Positions 15,936 to 26,891 of a stretch of 58,092 nucleotides of DNA are shown here, one piece after another. The DNA comes from Burkholderiaceae bacterium (lineage in GTDB: Bacteria; Pseudomonadota; Gammaproteobacteria; Burkholderiales; Burkholderiaceae_C). The position numbers and the translations under genes are program-made. Location: the NCBI GenBank assembly GCA_031253795.1, contig JAIRVR010000047.1, positions 1 to 58,092 of the forward strand. The letters run 5' to 3'. Below the pieces are notes generated by a model that was given only the letters and a program-made list of their open reading frames with translations, made no database searches and was not told the DNA's origin. The stretch's first letter is position 1; each line of letters begins with the position of its first letter.

Positions 15936-17162
15936 ATGCACGCCTTTGCTGCCCTGCCCCGCTTCCTGAATCCACGGGCCGCAGCGCTGGTCCTGGTCAC
16001 CCTGCTGGCCTCCTGCGGTGGCGGCTCCGGCAGCGACGCGGGAAGCGGTGCTGGCACGGGCTCGGGAGACAGCGCGCCCACCGGGGTCGGCACGGCCACC
16101 GTGCAATGGACCACCCCGTCGGCAGGCCAGGTGCTGACCACGGGCAGCCCGGTCAGCCTTGGCGCCCGCGTGCTGGCCGATGGCGCCGAAGCCGCCAACG
16201 GCAGTCTGGTGGTGTTCAGCGCGGCCTCCGGCACCAGCACCTCGGGCCTGACCCAGGCCGGATTGGCCACCGCCGCCATGGCCGGACTGGGCGCGGGCAG
16301 GCAACAACTGCAGGCCGTGGCCACCGTGTCCGGCCGCGCGGCCAGCGCCAGCCAGACCTTTTACCTGCGTCCCCAGCCAGCCCCCCTGCAGATTCTGGTG
16401 CCGGCCTATTTCTACCCCAGCGGCGGTGGCGCGACGGCCTGGGCCGCGCTGGCCGCCAGCGCCCAGGCCGTGCCCACCGTGCAGATCACGGCCATCCTCA
16501 ACCCCTCCAACGGCATCTTCAGCAGCGCAGACGCCAGCATCGTGCGCGCCGCCACGCGCTTTGCGCAGGCCGGAGGCCGGCTGGTGGCCTATGTCAGCTC
16601 CAGCTATGGCACGGGCACGCGCTCCCTGGCCAGCATCGAAGCCAATATCGACAACTACCTGGCCCTTTACGGCAGCGGCCTGGTCCAGGGCTTTTTCATC
16701 GACGAGATGGCGGCCACGTCCAACCGCCTGGACTTCTACCGCAGCATTTACCGCTACATCAAGGCCAAAAATCCCGATCTGCTGGTGATTGGCAACCCCG
16801 GCACCATCCCTGCGGCCGGCTATGCCGAAGTGGCTGACGTGCTGACCACCTTCGAGGACAAGGGCTCGGCCTATGGCGGCTACGACCCGCGCACCCCGGC
16901 GGCGGACTGGCTGTATGGCCTGCCCAACAGCCGGCAGGCCTCGCTGGTGCACAACGTCGCGGACTGCCCTGCCATGCAGGTCACCGTGCAGGCGGCGGCT
17001 TCACCGCGCTACCAGGCCGGCTGGATCTATGCCACGTCGCTCGAATACGAGCCCGCCACGGGTGTCGGCAACCCCTGGGCCGACCTGCCCGGCTACTGGG
17101 ATGCCCTGGTCCAGGCCGTGCGCAGCAGCAATGCCGGCCAGACCCTGCCATCCTGCACCTGA
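15936..17162 (+). CDS. Secreted lipoprotein with a spherulin-4 (GH135-like) domain
   Basis: A 408-residue protein. It has a lipoprotein signal with lipobox LLAS-C27, then a Gly/Ser linker, an Ig-like beta domain (about 50-145) and a TIM-barrel spherulin-4 domain (about 150-400) opening with ILVPAYFYPSGGG. The acidic pair D256-E257 in GFFIDEM and E307 in TTFED match the catalytic region of GH135 Sph3-type glycosidases. Sph3 cleaves galactosaminogalactan, and the related PelA hydrolase domain acts on galactosamine-rich polymers. A complete pel operon lies 17-30 kb away, so Pel or another GalN polymer is a reasonable but unproven substrate. Confidence 0.82.
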   Translation: MHAFAALPRFLNPRAAALVLVTLLASCGGGSGSDAGSGAGTGSGDSAPTGVGTATVQWTTPSAGQVLTTGSPVSLGARVLADGAEAANGSLVVFSAASGTSTSGLTQAGLATAAMAGLGAGRQQLQAVATVSGRAASASQTFYLRPQPAPLQILVPAYFYPSGGGATAWAALAASAQAVPTVQITAILNPSNGIFSSADASIVRAATRFAQAGGRLVAYVSSSYGTGTRSLASIEANIDNYLALYGSGLVQGFFIDEMAATSNRLDFYRSIYRYIKAKNPDLLVIGNPGTIPAAGYAEVADVLTTFEDKGSAYGGYDPRTPAADWLYGLPNSRQASLVHNVADCPAMQVTVQAAASPRYQAGWIYATSLEYEPATGVGNPWADLPGYWDALVQAVRSSNAGQTLPSCT

Positions 17163-17178
17163 GTTCCCGGGACAGGCG

Positions 17179-17203
17179 AAAAAAAGCCCCGCAAAGGCGG
17201 GGC
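17179..17203 (-). terminator. Terminator after hisA
   Basis: Stem GCCCCGC (17186-17192) with GCGGGGC (17197-17203) and an AAAG loop. On the minus strand it is followed by seven or more T residues. It ends the his transcript at hisA, so hisF is not part of this operon. Confidence 0.9.
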
Positions 17204-17242
17204 AGGCAATTGCTGCGCGCAAGGCGCTGCAAAGCACCGTGG

Positions 17243-17983
17243 TCAGGCCGTGAGTTCGTCAGCCCGCGCCTGGGCCGCGGCGAAGTCGAGGTCACCCGAG
17301 TAGATGGCACGGCCGCAGATCACGCCCTCCACGCCCTCGTCCTCCACCTTGCACAGGGCTTCGATATCGGCCATGCCGGACAGGCCGCCCGAGGCGATGA
17401 CGGGAATCTTCAGCGACTGGGCCAGCTTGACTGTGGCATCGATGTTGATGCCGCTGAGCATGCCGTCGCGGCCGATGTCGGTATAGATGATGGATTCCAC
17501 GCCCCAGTCTTCGAAGCGCTTGGCCACCGAGAAAACGTCCTGGCCCGTGAGCTTGCTCCAGCCGTCGATGGCCACCTTGCCGTCCTTGGCGTCCAGGCCG
17601 ACGATGACATGGCCGCCAAAGGCACTGCAGGCATCCTGCAGGAAGCCGGGGTTCTTCACGGCGGCCGTGCCGATGATCACGTACTGGATGCCCGCATCGA
17701 TGTATTTCTCGATGGTGTCCAGGTCGCGGATGCCACCGCCCAGCTGTACGGGGATCTCTCCATCGACCTCCTTGAGAATGGACTTGATGGCTGCCAGGTT
17801 CTTGGGCTGGCCCGCAAACGCGCCGTTGAGATCAACCAGGTGAAGCCGGCGCGCGCCGGCGTCAAGCCAGCGGCGGGCGATGACGGCAGGGTCTTCGCCG
17901 AACGTGGTCGACTGGTCCATATCCCCCTGGATGAGGCGTACACAGTGGCCGTCCTTGAGATCGATGGCAGGGATGAGCAGCAT
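17243..17983 (-). CDS. hisA: Phosphoribosylformimino-AICAR ribotide isomerase
   Basis: A 246-residue TIM-barrel enzyme for step four of histidine synthesis (ProFAR to PRFAR). Catalytic Asp residues are in the first strand ([11 protein letters not shown]) and in YTDIGRDGM. Phosphate-binding GG motifs are at the ends of the later strands ([18 protein letters not shown]). It is the last gene of the hisC-B-H-A group and is followed at once by a strong terminator, whereas hisF normally follows. Confidence 0.96.
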   Translation of the reverse strand: MLLIPAIDLKDGHCVRLIQGDMDQSTTFGEDPAVIARRWLDAGARRLHLVDLNGAFAGQPKNLAAIKSILKEVDGEIPVQLGGGIRDLDTIEKYIDAGIQYVIIGTAAVKNPGFLQDACSAFGGHVIVGLDAKDGKVAIDGWSKLTGQDVFSVAKRFEDWGVESIIYTDIGRDGMLSGINIDATVKLAQSLKIPVIASGGLSGMADIEALCKVEDEGVEGVICGRAIYSGDLDFAAAQARADELTA

Positions 17984-18060
17984 GATGGTTTGCGAGCAAT
18001 GATGGCCTGAGTATCGGCGGCCGGTACGGTGGATGGAAAAGGGGAAGGCTGTCGCGGTCT

Positions 18061-18729
18061 TCAGGGCTTCCAGCCCAGGAAGTTGCGAAACAGCGCCAGT
18101 CCCTGGTCCGCGCTTTTTTCGGGATGGAACTGGGTGGCAAAAATATTATCGCGTGCGATGGCGCAGGCAAAGCGCCCGCCGTAATCCGTCTCGGCCGCGC
18201 AGTGCCCATTTTGTTGCACCAGCGCATAAAAGCTGTGGACGAAGTAGTAGAAGCTGGCCTCGGGAATGCCCTGCCACAGCGCATGGGGACGGCCTCCATG
18301 CAGCGTCTGGTGCACGCGGTTCCAGCCCATCTGCGGCACCTTGAAGCGGCTGCCATCGGCCTGTATCCGCCCCTCCAGCTCGAACTTGCGCACGTCGCCA
18401 GGGATCAGGCCCAGGCCCGCCACATCGCCTTCGTCGCTGTGGTCCAGCAGCATTTGCATGCCCACACAGACGCCGAACAAGGGCTTGTTCGCGGCGGCCT
18501 CCAGCACGGCCTGCTGCAGGCCCGATTCGCGCAGCTCGCGCATGCAGTCGGGCATCGCGCCCTGGCCCGGCAGCACGACGCGATCGGCGGCCAGCACCAC
18601 GTCGGGATCGGCCGTGACCACGACACTCCAGCCGGAGTCGGCGGCCGCAGTGCGCACGGCCTGCGAAACCGAGCGCAGATTGCCCATGCCGTAATCGACG
18701 ACGGCGACGGTGTTGTCAGTCAAACTCAT
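18061..18729 (-). CDS. hisH: Imidazole glycerol phosphate synthase, glutamine amidotransferase subunit
   Basis: A 222-residue class I glutaminase. It supplies ammonia to HisF. The nucleophile C88 is in GVCVGMQ (commonly GICLGMQ), and the His-Glu pair is in QFHPEKS. Start ATG 18729 ([18 protein letters not shown]) is set by family homology. Its HisF partner is encoded 29 kb away and carries an in-frame stop, so the synthase may be inactive if that stop is real. Confidence 0.95.
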   Translation of the reverse strand: MSLTDNTVAVVDYGMGNLRSVSQAVRTAAADSGWSVVVTADPDVVLAADRVVLPGQGAMPDCMRELRESGLQQAVLEAAANKPLFGVCVGMQMLLDHSDEGDVAGLGLIPGDVRKFELEGRIQADGSRFKVPQMGWNRVHQTLHGGRPHALWQGIPEASFYYFVHSFYALVQQNGHCAAETDYGGRFACAIARDNIFATQFHPEKSADQGLALFRNFLGWKP

Positions 18730-18812
18730 AGCGTGTTGTGCGCGTATTCGATGGGATTTTCGGCGCGATCCCTGGTCCAAAGCAAGTCTTGAGCCAGGTC
18801 AATCGCTCTTCT

Positions 18813-19442
18813 TTACAGAGCACCCTTGGTCGAGGGGATCACGCCGGCCATGCGCTCATCGCGCTCCAGCGCGAAGCGCAGGGCGCGCGCGAAGGCCTTG
18901 AAAATGGTTTCGCACTGGTGGTGGGCGTTGAAACCCTTGAGGTTGTCGATGTGCAGTGTCACGCCGGCATGGTTGACGAAGCCCTGGAAGAACTCGTAGA
19001 CCAGCTGGGTGTCCAGCTGACCTATGCTGCCCGCCGTGAACTTGACCTCCATGTGCAGGCCCGGCCGGCCCGAGAAATCGATGACCACGCGGCTCAGCGC
19101 CTCATCCAGCGGCACATAGGCGTGGCCGTAGCGGCGTATGCCCTTCTTGTCGCCCACGGCCTTGGCAAAGGCCTGGCCCAGGGTGATTCCTATGTCCTCC
19201 ACCGTGTGGTGGCCGTCGATGTGCAGGTCGCCTTCGCAGTCGATGTCCAGGTCGATCAGGCCATGCCGTGCGATCTGGTCGAGCATGTGGTCCAGAAAGC
19301 CGATGCCCGAATGCAGGCGGGCCTTGCCCGTGCCGTCGAGATTGATGGCCACCTTGATGCGGGTTTCGGCGGTGTTGCGCTGCACCTCGGCGGTGCGTTC
19401 CAGAGCGCCGGCGTCGGCCATGGTGGGTACTGCAGTGTTCAT
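18813..19442 (-). CDS. hisB: Imidazoleglycerol-phosphate dehydratase (monofunctional)
   Basis: A 209-residue manganese enzyme. Metal-binding motifs [32 protein letters not shown] and [18 protein letters not shown] are complete. It lacks the N-terminal histidinol-phosphatase domain of the enterobacterial enzyme, so that step needs a separate protein not in this window. Its ATG overlaps the hisC stop by four bases, a translational coupling arrangement that sets the start. Confidence 0.96.
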   Translation of the reverse strand: MNTAVPTMADAGALERTAEVQRNTAETRIKVAINLDGTGKARLHSGIGFLDHMLDQIARHGLIDLDIDCEGDLHIDGHHTVEDIGITLGQAFAKAVGDKKGIRRYGHAYVPLDEALSRVVIDFSGRPGLHMEVKFTAGSIGQLDTQLVYEFFQGFVNHAGVTLHIDNLKGFNAHHQCETIFKAFARALRFALERDERMAGVIPSTKGAL

Positions 19443-20563
19443 AGGGATTCCTTCAGGGCCGCCAGCATGCGGGCGTTTTCTTCCTGCGTGCCCACGGTCA
19501 GGCGCAGGCACCGGGCCAGCAGCGGATGCATGGCCGAGACATTCTTCACGAGCACGCCGCGCTCCTTCATGCGGGCCTGGGCCTGGGCGGCATCGCCCAC
19601 GCGCAGCAGCACCATGTTGGCCTCGGAGGGCCATACCCTGTCCACGCCGGGCAAGGCCTTCAGCGCATCGATCAGCGGCTGGCGCTCGGCGCGTATGGCG
19701 GCGGCCTGCTGGGCATAAAGCGCCTCGTGCTCGAGAGCGAAGATGGCGGTTTCGCAGTTGAGCACGCTGACGTTGTAGGGCGGGCGCACCTTGTCGATCT
19801 CACCGACGATGGCGGCCGGACCGATGAGATAGCCCAGGCGCGCGCCGGCCAGGCCGAACTTGCTGAGCGTGCGCATCAGCAGCACATGGCCGTTGCGCGC
19901 GGGTTCGCCGCGCATGTTCTCGGCCCAGCTGCGGTGGGCAAAGGGCTGGTAGGCCTCGTCCATGACCACCAGGCCGCCGATGGCGCCAACGGCATCGATC
20001 ACGGCCTGCACGTCGGCCTCGGCCCAGAGCGTGGCCGTTGGATTGTTCGGGTAGGCGATGTAGGTGATGGCGGGCCGGTGTGCGGCAATGGCCGCGCGCA
20101 TGGCTGGCACATCGAGCTCGAAGTCGGCCGTGAGGTCCACGCCCACGAAGTCCAGGCCCTGCAGCCTGGCGCTCATGGGGTACATCACGAAGCCAGGCAT
20201 GGGCGCGAGCATGGTGGCGCGGCCCTGGGCCGTGGGCTGGGCGCAGGCCAGGGCCAGCAAAGTGATGATCTCGTCCGAGCCATTGCCCAGCAGCACGGCA
20301 CTGCCCTCGGGCGCCTGGGCGTAGTCGGCCAGCATGCGCTGGAGCAGCTCCTGGCGTTCGCCGGGATAGCGGTTGATCTCCAGACGGCCCAGTCGTTCGC
20401 CCAGCGCGGCCTGCAGCTCGGGCGGCAGGCGGAAGGGGTTTTCCATGGTGTCCATCTTGAGCAGGCCCTGGGAGGGCTGCACATGGTAGGCCTGCATCGC
20501 CCGCACATCGGGGCGTATGCGCTCCAGGGCCAGGGACTGTACCTGCGGGATGGATGCTGTCAT
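19439..20563 (-). CDS. hisC: Histidinol-phosphate aminotransferase
   Basis: A 374-residue PLP-dependent class I/II aminotransferase. Landmarks are the PLP lysine in [25 protein letters not shown] and LGNGSDEII. It converts imidazole acetol phosphate to histidinol phosphate. ATG 20563 ([11 protein letters not shown]) is preferred over an in-frame ATG at 20608. It lies 51 bases after the toxin gene and overlaps hisB. Confidence 0.95.
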   Translation of the reverse strand: MTASIPQVQSLALERIRPDVRAMQAYHVQPSQGLLKMDTMENPFRLPPELQAALGERLGRLEINRYPGERQELLQRMLADYAQAPEGSAVLLGNGSDEIITLLALACAQPTAQGRATMLAPMPGFVMYPMSARLQGLDFVGVDLTADFELDVPAMRAAIAAHRPAITYIAYPNNPTATLWAEADVQAVIDAVGAIGGLVVMDEAYQPFAHRSWAENMRGEPARNGHVLLMRTLSKFGLAGARLGYLIGPAAIVGEIDKVRPPYNVSVLNCETAIFALEHEALYAQQAAAIRAERQPLIDALKALPGVDRVWPSEANMVLLRVGDAAQAQARMKERGVLVKNVSAMHPLLARCLRLTVGTQEENARMLAALKESL

Positions 20564-20614
20564 GGCATGCACGCTTTCACGGAACTGGGAACAAACAAGG
20601 AAGGGCAAACGACG

Positions 20615-21052
20615 TCAGGACTGCGGCGCGGGCGCGCCCTGGTGCAGTGGATGCACGACGGTCACGCCGCCGAACTGGGCCCCATGGGGCAGGTGCAGGG
20701 TGAGCATCTGCTCGCAGCCGCTGTGCTGGGCACAGGCCACGGCCAGGCAGTCACCGAAGGCCAGCTCATGGCGCGCCTGTACGGCCCATGCCGTCTCCAG
20801 CGTGGCGGCATCGGTTTTCCAGGGATTCCAGGTCTGGTAGCGGCGTATGGCGGCGCGGGCATCGCCCTGGGGCATGGGCTGGTCTGCGCCCGTGACCTGG
20901 TCGTAGAACTCGCACAGCGCCTGGCTGCCCGTGCGTCCGCTGCGCGTGCGCCACAACAGGTCCAGCCAATGCAGCACGGCGGCGTACAAGGCGCCCTGCC
21001 CCGTGTCTTCGGCCGCGACCAGCACCGATGTGTCGACGAAGACCGGCGTCAT
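20615..21052 (-). CDS. PIN-domain ribonuclease toxin, VapC-like
   Basis: A 145-residue PIN protein. Acidic metal ligands are in VFVDTSVLVAAED (first Asp), QALCEFYDQV (Glu) and LAFGDCLAVACA (Asp). VapC-type toxins cut tRNA or rRNA. The start overlaps the stop of the ribbon-helix-helix-type gene upstream by four bases, the usual antitoxin-toxin arrangement. The pair sits between hisD and hisC, a place that is normally empty. The RNA target is unknown. Confidence 0.85.
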   Translation of the reverse strand: MTPVFVDTSVLVAAEDTGQGALYAAVLHWLDLLWRTRSGRTGSQALCEFYDQVTGADQPMPQGDARAAIRRYQTWNPWKTDAATLETAWAVQARHELAFGDCLAVACAQHSGCEQMLTLHLPHGAQFGGVTVVHPLHQGAPAPQS

Positions 21053-21288
21053 GCCTGCTCCGTTCGCCGCAGGGCCACCGCCCGTGGAGGAGTCTGCAGC
21101 GGGTCGGCGCGCCAGCCACGCTCGTCCGTGCGCCATGCCAGATAGGCGCGCTCGTACGCATCCTCACGCCGCTGCATCTCGGCCATGAAGTCGCCCACCA
21201 TGCGCGAGACACTGGTGCCGCGGCGCGCTGCCTCGATGCGCGCCCACTCGAGCACGCTGTCTTCCACGGTGATGGTGAGGTTTTTCAC
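21049..21288 (-). CDS. Ribbon-helix-helix-type antitoxin, VapB-like
   Basis: A 79-residue protein from GTG 21288 (KNLTITVEDSVLEWARI). The N-terminal strand-helix-helix (LTITVEDS, ARRGTSVSRMVGDFM) suits a DNA-binding antitoxin; the C-terminal charged and Trp-rich tail would cover the PIN active site. An ATG at 21351 would give 100 residues but would put the palindromic operator inside the gene, so the GTG start is preferred. It is translationally coupled to the toxin. Confidence 0.75.
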   Translation of the reverse strand: MKNLTITVEDSVLEWARIEAARRGTSVSRMVGDFMAEMQRREDAYERAYLAWRTDERGWRADPLQTPPRAVALRRTEQA

Positions 21289-21301
21289 AAGGCCAAAGTT
21301 T

Positions 21302-21332
21302 ACACGAATTTCGTGTTGCACAAATTTCGTGT
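21302..21332 (-). promoter_or_regulatory. Operator of the toxin-antitoxin pair
   Basis: ACACGAATTTCGTGT (21302-21316) is a 7+1+7 palindrome. A second near-copy, ACAAATTTCGTGT (21320-21332), lies 16 bases further. Paired sites one helical turn and a half apart, immediately before the antitoxin start, fit autorepression by an RHH dimer pair. TAAACT on the minus strand could be the -10. Confidence 0.65.
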
Positions 21333-21365
21333 CACAAACTATGCCTGACATGGAATGCCGCAGGC

Positions 21366-21394
21366 AAAAAAAAGCCGCAGCTTGTGGCTGCGGC
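21366..21394 (-). terminator. Strong terminator after hisD
   Basis: Stem GCCGCAG (21374-21380) with CTGCGGC (21388-21394) and a 7-base loop. On the minus strand it is followed by eight T residues. It lies between hisD and the toxin-antitoxin genes and should stop most transcription from murA-hisG-hisD. Confidence 0.9.
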
Positions 21395-21420
21395 GTCTTC
21401 CCTTCAATTGAAGCTGTCGC

Positions 21421-22737
21421 TTACTTCAACCGCATTTCAGCGGCCCTGGCATGGCCTTGCAGGCCCTCGCCGTGCGCCAGCACCGAGGCGATACGACCGA
21501 GGGTCTGGGCGCCGGCCTCGCTGACCTCGATGAGGCTGGAGCGCTTCTGGAAGTCGTAGACGCCCAGTGGCGAAGAAAAACGCGCCGTGCCGCTGGTGGG
21601 CAGTACGTGGTTGGGGCCTGCGCAGTAATCGCCCAGACTTTCGCTGGTATAGGCCCCCAGGAAAATGGCGCCTGCGTGGCGCAGCAGGGGCTCCCAGCGG
21701 TGGGGATCGCTGCTGGAGACCTCCAGGTGCTCCGGAGCGATGCGGTTGCTGATGGCGCATGCCTCCTGCATGTCACGCGTGAGGATGAGGGCACCGCGGT
21801 CGCTGAGGCTTTTGGCAATGATGGCCTGGCGCGGCATCTCGGGCAGCAGGCGGTCGATTTCTCGCTGCACGGCGGCGATGTAATCAGCATCCGGGCACAG
21901 CAGAATGCTTTGCGCCAGCTCGTCGTGCTCGGCCTGGCTGAACAGGTCCATGGCCACCCATTCAGGCGGCGTGCTGCCGTCGGCCAGCACCAGGATTTCG
22001 CTGGGTCCGGCAATCATGTCGATGCCCACGGTGCCGAAGACCCGCTTCTTGGCGCTGGCCACATAGGCATTGCCGGGGCCGGTGATCTTGTCCACTTTGG
22101 GAATGGTGGCCGTGCCATAGGCCAGGGCCGCCACGGCCTGGGCGCCGCCAATGGTGAAACCACGCGTCACACCCGCCACATAGGCCGCAGCCAGCACCAG
22201 GGCATTTTTTTCGCCACGCGGCGTGGGCACGACCATGATGATTTCCTGCACGCCGGCCACATGGGCGGGAATGGCATTCATCAGCACGCTGGAGGGATAG
22301 GCGGCCTTGCCGCCAGGCACGTAGATGCCGACGCGGTCCAGCGGCGTGACTTTCTGGCCCAGCAGGGTGCCGTCCTCGTCACGGTAGCTCCAGCTTTCGC
22401 CGCTGGCGCGCTTTTGGGCCTCGTGATAGGTACGCACGCGCTGCGCGGCGGCGGTCAGCGCCTCGCGCTGGGCCTGGCCCAGGCCGTCGTAGGCGGCCTT
22501 GAGCTCGTCCTGCGTCAGCTCGAGGGCGACCATGCCCTCGGCCTGCAGGCCGTCGAAGCGGGCCGTGTACTCGAGCACGGCCGCATCGCCACGTTCGCGC
22601 ACATCGGTCAGGATGTCGGCCACCCGCTGCTCGATGGCCGCATCCGTGTCGGCCGACCAATGCAGGCGCTGCGCAAAATCGTGTTCGAAATTGGCGTCCG
22701 CCGTGGACAGCTGGACGGGAGCGGCTTGGTATTCCAT
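21421..22737 (-). CDS. hisD: Histidinol dehydrogenase
   Basis: A 438-residue zinc and NAD enzyme for the last two oxidations to histidine. Family blocks [43 protein letters not shown] and [10 protein letters not shown] (catalytic His region) are complete. ATG 22737 (MEYQAAPVQ) is favoured over the upstream ATG at 22782, which would overlap the end of hisG. It lies 13 bases after hisG and ends at a strong terminator. Confidence 0.96.
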   Translation of the reverse strand: MEYQAAPVQLSTADANFEHDFAQRLHWSADTDAAIEQRVADILTDVRERGDAAVLEYTARFDGLQAEGMVALELTQDELKAAYDGLGQAQREALTAAAQRVRTYHEAQKRASGESWSYRDEDGTLLGQKVTPLDRVGIYVPGGKAAYPSSVLMNAIPAHVAGVQEIIMVVPTPRGEKNALVLAAAYVAGVTRGFTIGGAQAVAALAYGTATIPKVDKITGPGNAYVASAKKRVFGTVGIDMIAGPSEILVLADGSTPPEWVAMDLFSQAEHDELAQSILLCPDADYIAAVQREIDRLLPEMPRQAIIAKSLSDRGALILTRDMQEACAISNRIAPEHLEVSSSDPHRWEPLLRHAGAIFLGAYTSESLGDYCAGPNHVLPTSGTARFSSPLGVYDFQKRSSLIEVSEAGAQTLGRIASVLAHGEGLQGHARAAEMRLK

Positions 22738-22750
22738 GGTGGGGAGGGCT

Positions 22751-23391
22751 TCAGTCTTGGGGAATGGCCGATGCGAAGGCATCGATGATCTTGCGCAGCG
22801 GCGCCTGCTTGAGCTTGAGCGATGCCTGGTTGACCACCAGGCGCGAGCTGATGTCCATGATGGGCTCGACCTCGACCAGGTCGTTGGCCTTGAGCGTATT
22901 GCCGGTGGATACCAGGTCGACGATGGCGTCGGCCATGCCGGTCAGCGGCGCAAGCTCCATGGAGCCGTAGAGCTTGACCATGTCCACGTGGACACCCTTG
23001 GCGGCAAAGAAATTGCGCGCGATTTCCGGATACTTGGTGGCGATGCGCAGGCGGGCCCCTTGCTTGACGGCCAGTGCATAGTCGAACCCGTTGCGCACCG
23101 CGACGCTGACACGGCAGCGCGCGATCCGCAGATCCAGCGGCTGGTACAGGCCCTGGCCGCCATGCTCGATCAGCGAGTCCAGTCCCGCCACGCCGAGGTC
23201 GGCGCCGCCGTACTGCACATAGACGGGCACGTCGGAGGCACGCACCAGCACCACGCGCACATCGGCCTGGTTGGTGGCGAAAATCAGCTTGCGCGACTTT
23301 TCGATGTCCTCGCTGACCGAGATGCCCGCTGCCGCCAGCAAGGGCACGGTTTCGTCATAGATGCGGCCCTTGGACAGGGCAATCGTGATCG

Positions 23392-23395
<4 letters not shown>
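22751..23395 (-). CDS. hisG: ATP phosphoribosyltransferase, short form
   Basis: A 214-residue enzyme for the first committed step, ATP plus PRPP to phosphoribosyl-ATP. It has the start [18 protein letters not shown] and the PRPP-binding stretch [18 protein letters not shown]. At this length it lacks the C-terminal histidine-sensing domain, and short HisG proteins need the HisZ regulatory subunit, which is not in this window. Its ATG overlaps the murA stop by four bases. Confidence 0.96.
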
Positions 23396-24660
<1,265 letters not shown>

Positions 24661-24761
24661 GGCCGGGAGAGGGGAAGCAGTGGATCGCAAGGGAATAGGC
24701 CGCAAGCGCCACGGCCCTCGGCCGCGGCTGGAAATCTGGAAAGCATGGGATCGGCGGCGTG

Positions 24762-25010
24762 TCAGGCCTGGCCTGCCTGCGCGGCCCACTCGGCGGGGGT
24801 ATAGGTCTTCATGGACAGCGCATGCACCTCGTCGGTGTGCATGCGCTGGCCCAGCGTGGCATAGACCAGGCGCTGGCGCTGGACCAGGCGCTGGCCCTCG
24901 AAGTGCGCGGAGACGATGGTGGCGAACCAGTGCCGGCCATCGCCTTCGAGGGCAATGTGCTCGCAGGCCAGGCCGGCGGTGATCAGGTCCTTGAGTTGAT
25001 CTGCAGTCAT
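24762..25010 (-). CDS. ibaG: BolA-family protein IbaG
   Basis: An 82-residue BolA/IbaG protein with a central [20 protein letters not shown] block and the downstream [26 protein letters not shown]. IbaG pairs with monothiol glutaredoxins in iron-sulfur cluster handling and affects acid stress and the cell envelope. The position directly before murA and after an mla cluster matches the conserved mla-ibaG-murA order, which supports IbaG over BolA. Confidence 0.92.
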   Translation of the reverse strand: MTADQLKDLITAGLACEHIALEGDGRHWFATIVSAHFEGQRLVQRQRLVYATLGQRMHTDEVHALSMKTYTPAEWAAQAGQA

Positions 25011-25118
25011 GGGGAAAACTTCTATGCCGCGCTCCCAAACGGGAGAGCGGCCGGGTGGAGCGGCGGGCGACGGCCGCGCCGCCGGATCATCGACGCCTTG
25101 CGGAAAGCTGTTCGTGCC

Positions 25119-25874
25119 TCAGCCGCGGATCTTGTAGCCGGTACGCAACAGGTGGACGGCCAGCGCACTCACCGCCAGCCAGGCCACGCCGACGATGCCC
25201 AAGCTGGTCCATGGCGAGACATCGCTCTGGCCGAAGAAGCCATAGCGGAAACCGTCAATCATGTAGAAAAACGGGTTGAGATGGCTGACTTTTTGCCAAA
25301 AAGGCGGCAAAGAGTGGATGGAGTAGAACACGCCCGACAAAAAGGTCATGGGCATGATCAGGAAGTTCTGGAAGGCCGCCATCTGGTCGAACTTGTCGGC
25401 CCACAGCCCTGCGATCAGGCCCAGCGTGCCCAGCAGGGCTGCGCCCAGCAGGCCGAAGACGATGATCCACAGCGGCGCCGTGAACTCCGGAATGGCAAAG
25501 TACAGCGTGACGATGAACACGCCCACGCCCACCAGCAGCCCGCGCAGCACCGAAGCGCCCACATAGGCGCCGAACCATGCCCAGTGCGACAGCGGCGTCA
25601 GCAGCACGAAGACCAGGGAGCCCATGATCTTGCTCTGCACCAGGCTGGACGAGCTGTTGGCAAAGGCGTTCTGCAGCACGCTCATCATCACCAGGCCGGG
25701 GATCAGAAAGGCGGTATAGCTGATGCGGTCATAGACCAGCACGCGGCCTTCGAGCACATGGCCGAAGATCAGCAGGTAAAGCACGGCCGTGAGCACGGGT
25801 GCGGCCACGGTCTGGAAGCTGACCTTCCAGAAACGCAGCACCTCTTTCTTGAGCAGGGTCTGCCAGCCGTTCAT
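25119..25874 (-). CDS. ABC-2 type exporter permease
   Basis: A 251-residue inner-membrane protein with six predicted helices. ABC-2 family features include FGHVLEGRVLVYDRISYTAFLIPGL, an ANSSSSLVQSKIMGSL amphipathic region, MTFLSGVFYS and a late NPFFYMIDGFRYGF. It resembles the YadH group. It overlaps the ATPase gene by four bases, so the two form one transporter. The substrate is not evident; the position between mlaB and ibaG suggests an envelope lipid or polysaccharide role, which is inference. Confidence 0.88.
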   Translation of the reverse strand: MNGWQTLLKKEVLRFWKVSFQTVAAPVLTAVLYLLIFGHVLEGRVLVYDRISYTAFLIPGLVMMSVLQNAFANSSSSLVQSKIMGSLVFVLLTPLSHWAWFGAYVGASVLRGLLVGVGVFIVTLYFAIPEFTAPLWIIVFGLLGAALLGTLGLIAGLWADKFDQMAAFQNFLIMPMTFLSGVFYSIHSLPPFWQKVSHLNPFFYMIDGFRYGFFGQSDVSPWTSLGIVGVAWLAVSALAVHLLRTGYKIRG

Positions 25875-26800
25875 GCCGACACCTCTTGCGAAGCCTGGCC
25901 CTGTTCGCTCATCACGTGGATGAACACGTCCTCCAGGTCGGCACGGCGGATTTCCACGTCCTCGGGCACCACCCCGCCCTCGCGCAGCGCGGCAAGCAGA
26001 TGCTCCACGTCGCCCGCATCCTGGGCCGGGATCTGCACGATGCGCCCGGTGACGCGCGCACGCGCGGCCAGGGCCGGCGGCAGGCTGGTGTCGGTCTTGA
26101 ACTGCAATACGTTGGACGAAGCCGACTTGAGCAGCTCCGACATGGACGACAGCTTGACGATCTGACCCTGCTTGAGCATGGCCACACGGCTGCACAGCGC
26201 CTCCGCCTCCTCGAGGTAGTGGGTGGTCAGCAGCACGGTATGGCCTTCTCGGTTGAGCCGGGCGATGAAGTGCCACAGCGTCTGGCGCAGTTCCACGTCC
26301 ACGCCGGCCGTGGGCTCGTCCAGCACGATGATGGGTGGCTTGTGCACCAGGGCCTGCGCCACGAGCACGCGTCGCTTCATGCCACCCGACAGCTGACGCA
26401 TATTGGAGCCGGCCTTGTCGGCCAGCCCCAGGCTGTGCAGCAGTTCGTCGATCCAGTCGTCGTTGTGTTTGACGCCAAAGTAGCCGGACTGAAAGCGCAA
26501 GGCCTCGCGCACGTTGAAGAAGGGATCGAAAACCAGCTCCTGGGGCACGATGCCCAGCTTGCGCCGCGCGGCCGCATAGTCGGCCTGCACGTCGCTGCCC
26601 TGCACCAGTACACGGCCGCTGGTGGCACGCGACAGGCCCGCCAGGATGCTGATCATCGTGGTCTTGCCAGCGCCATTGGGCCCCAGCAGGCCGAAGAACT
26701 CGCCTTCCTCGATATCCAGGCTCACGTGGTTGAGCGCCTGGAAGGCCCCCTTGGGGGTCTGGTAGGTCTTGGAGATGGATTGGAATGAGACGGCAGACAT
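25871..26800 (-). CDS. ABC exporter ATP-binding protein
   Basis: A 309-residue ATPase, partner of the ABC-2 permease. Walker A is LLGPNGAGKTT, the signature is RQLSGGMKRRVLVAQAL, Walker B is IIVLDEPTAGVD and the switch His is in LLTTHYLEEAE. A C-terminal extension of about 80 residues is typical of the YadG/CcmA-like group. ATG 26800 begins the ATPase fold; the frame extends upstream into the mlaB region without homology. Confidence 0.92.
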   Translation of the reverse strand: MSAVSFQSISKTYQTPKGAFQALNHVSLDIEEGEFFGLLGPNGAGKTTMISILAGLSRATSGRVLVQGSDVQADYAAARRKLGIVPQELVFDPFFNVREALRFQSGYFGVKHNDDWIDELLHSLGLADKAGSNMRQLSGGMKRRVLVAQALVHKPPIIVLDEPTAGVDVELRQTLWHFIARLNREGHTVLLTTHYLEEAEALCSRVAMLKQGQIVKLSSMSELLKSASSNVLQFKTDTSLPPALAARARVTGRIVQIPAQDAGDVEHLLAALREGGVVPEDVEIRRADLEDVFIHVMSEQGQASQEVSA

Positions 26801-26891
26801 GCGAGGCGCCATTCTAGGGCTTTGCCGCCAAATCTGCCTTGCGGGGCTCTTTGCGGCGGGCTGGCACGCGGCTGCTGCCAGCCCTCGGGAT

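Noticed and set aside
14985-16952. A 655-codon version of the mutarotase gene
   Set aside because: Everything before codon 356 is antisense to the plus-strand spherulin-4 lipoprotein, which has a lipobox and a domain match. The mutarotase family starts at MKDISHPV (15887).
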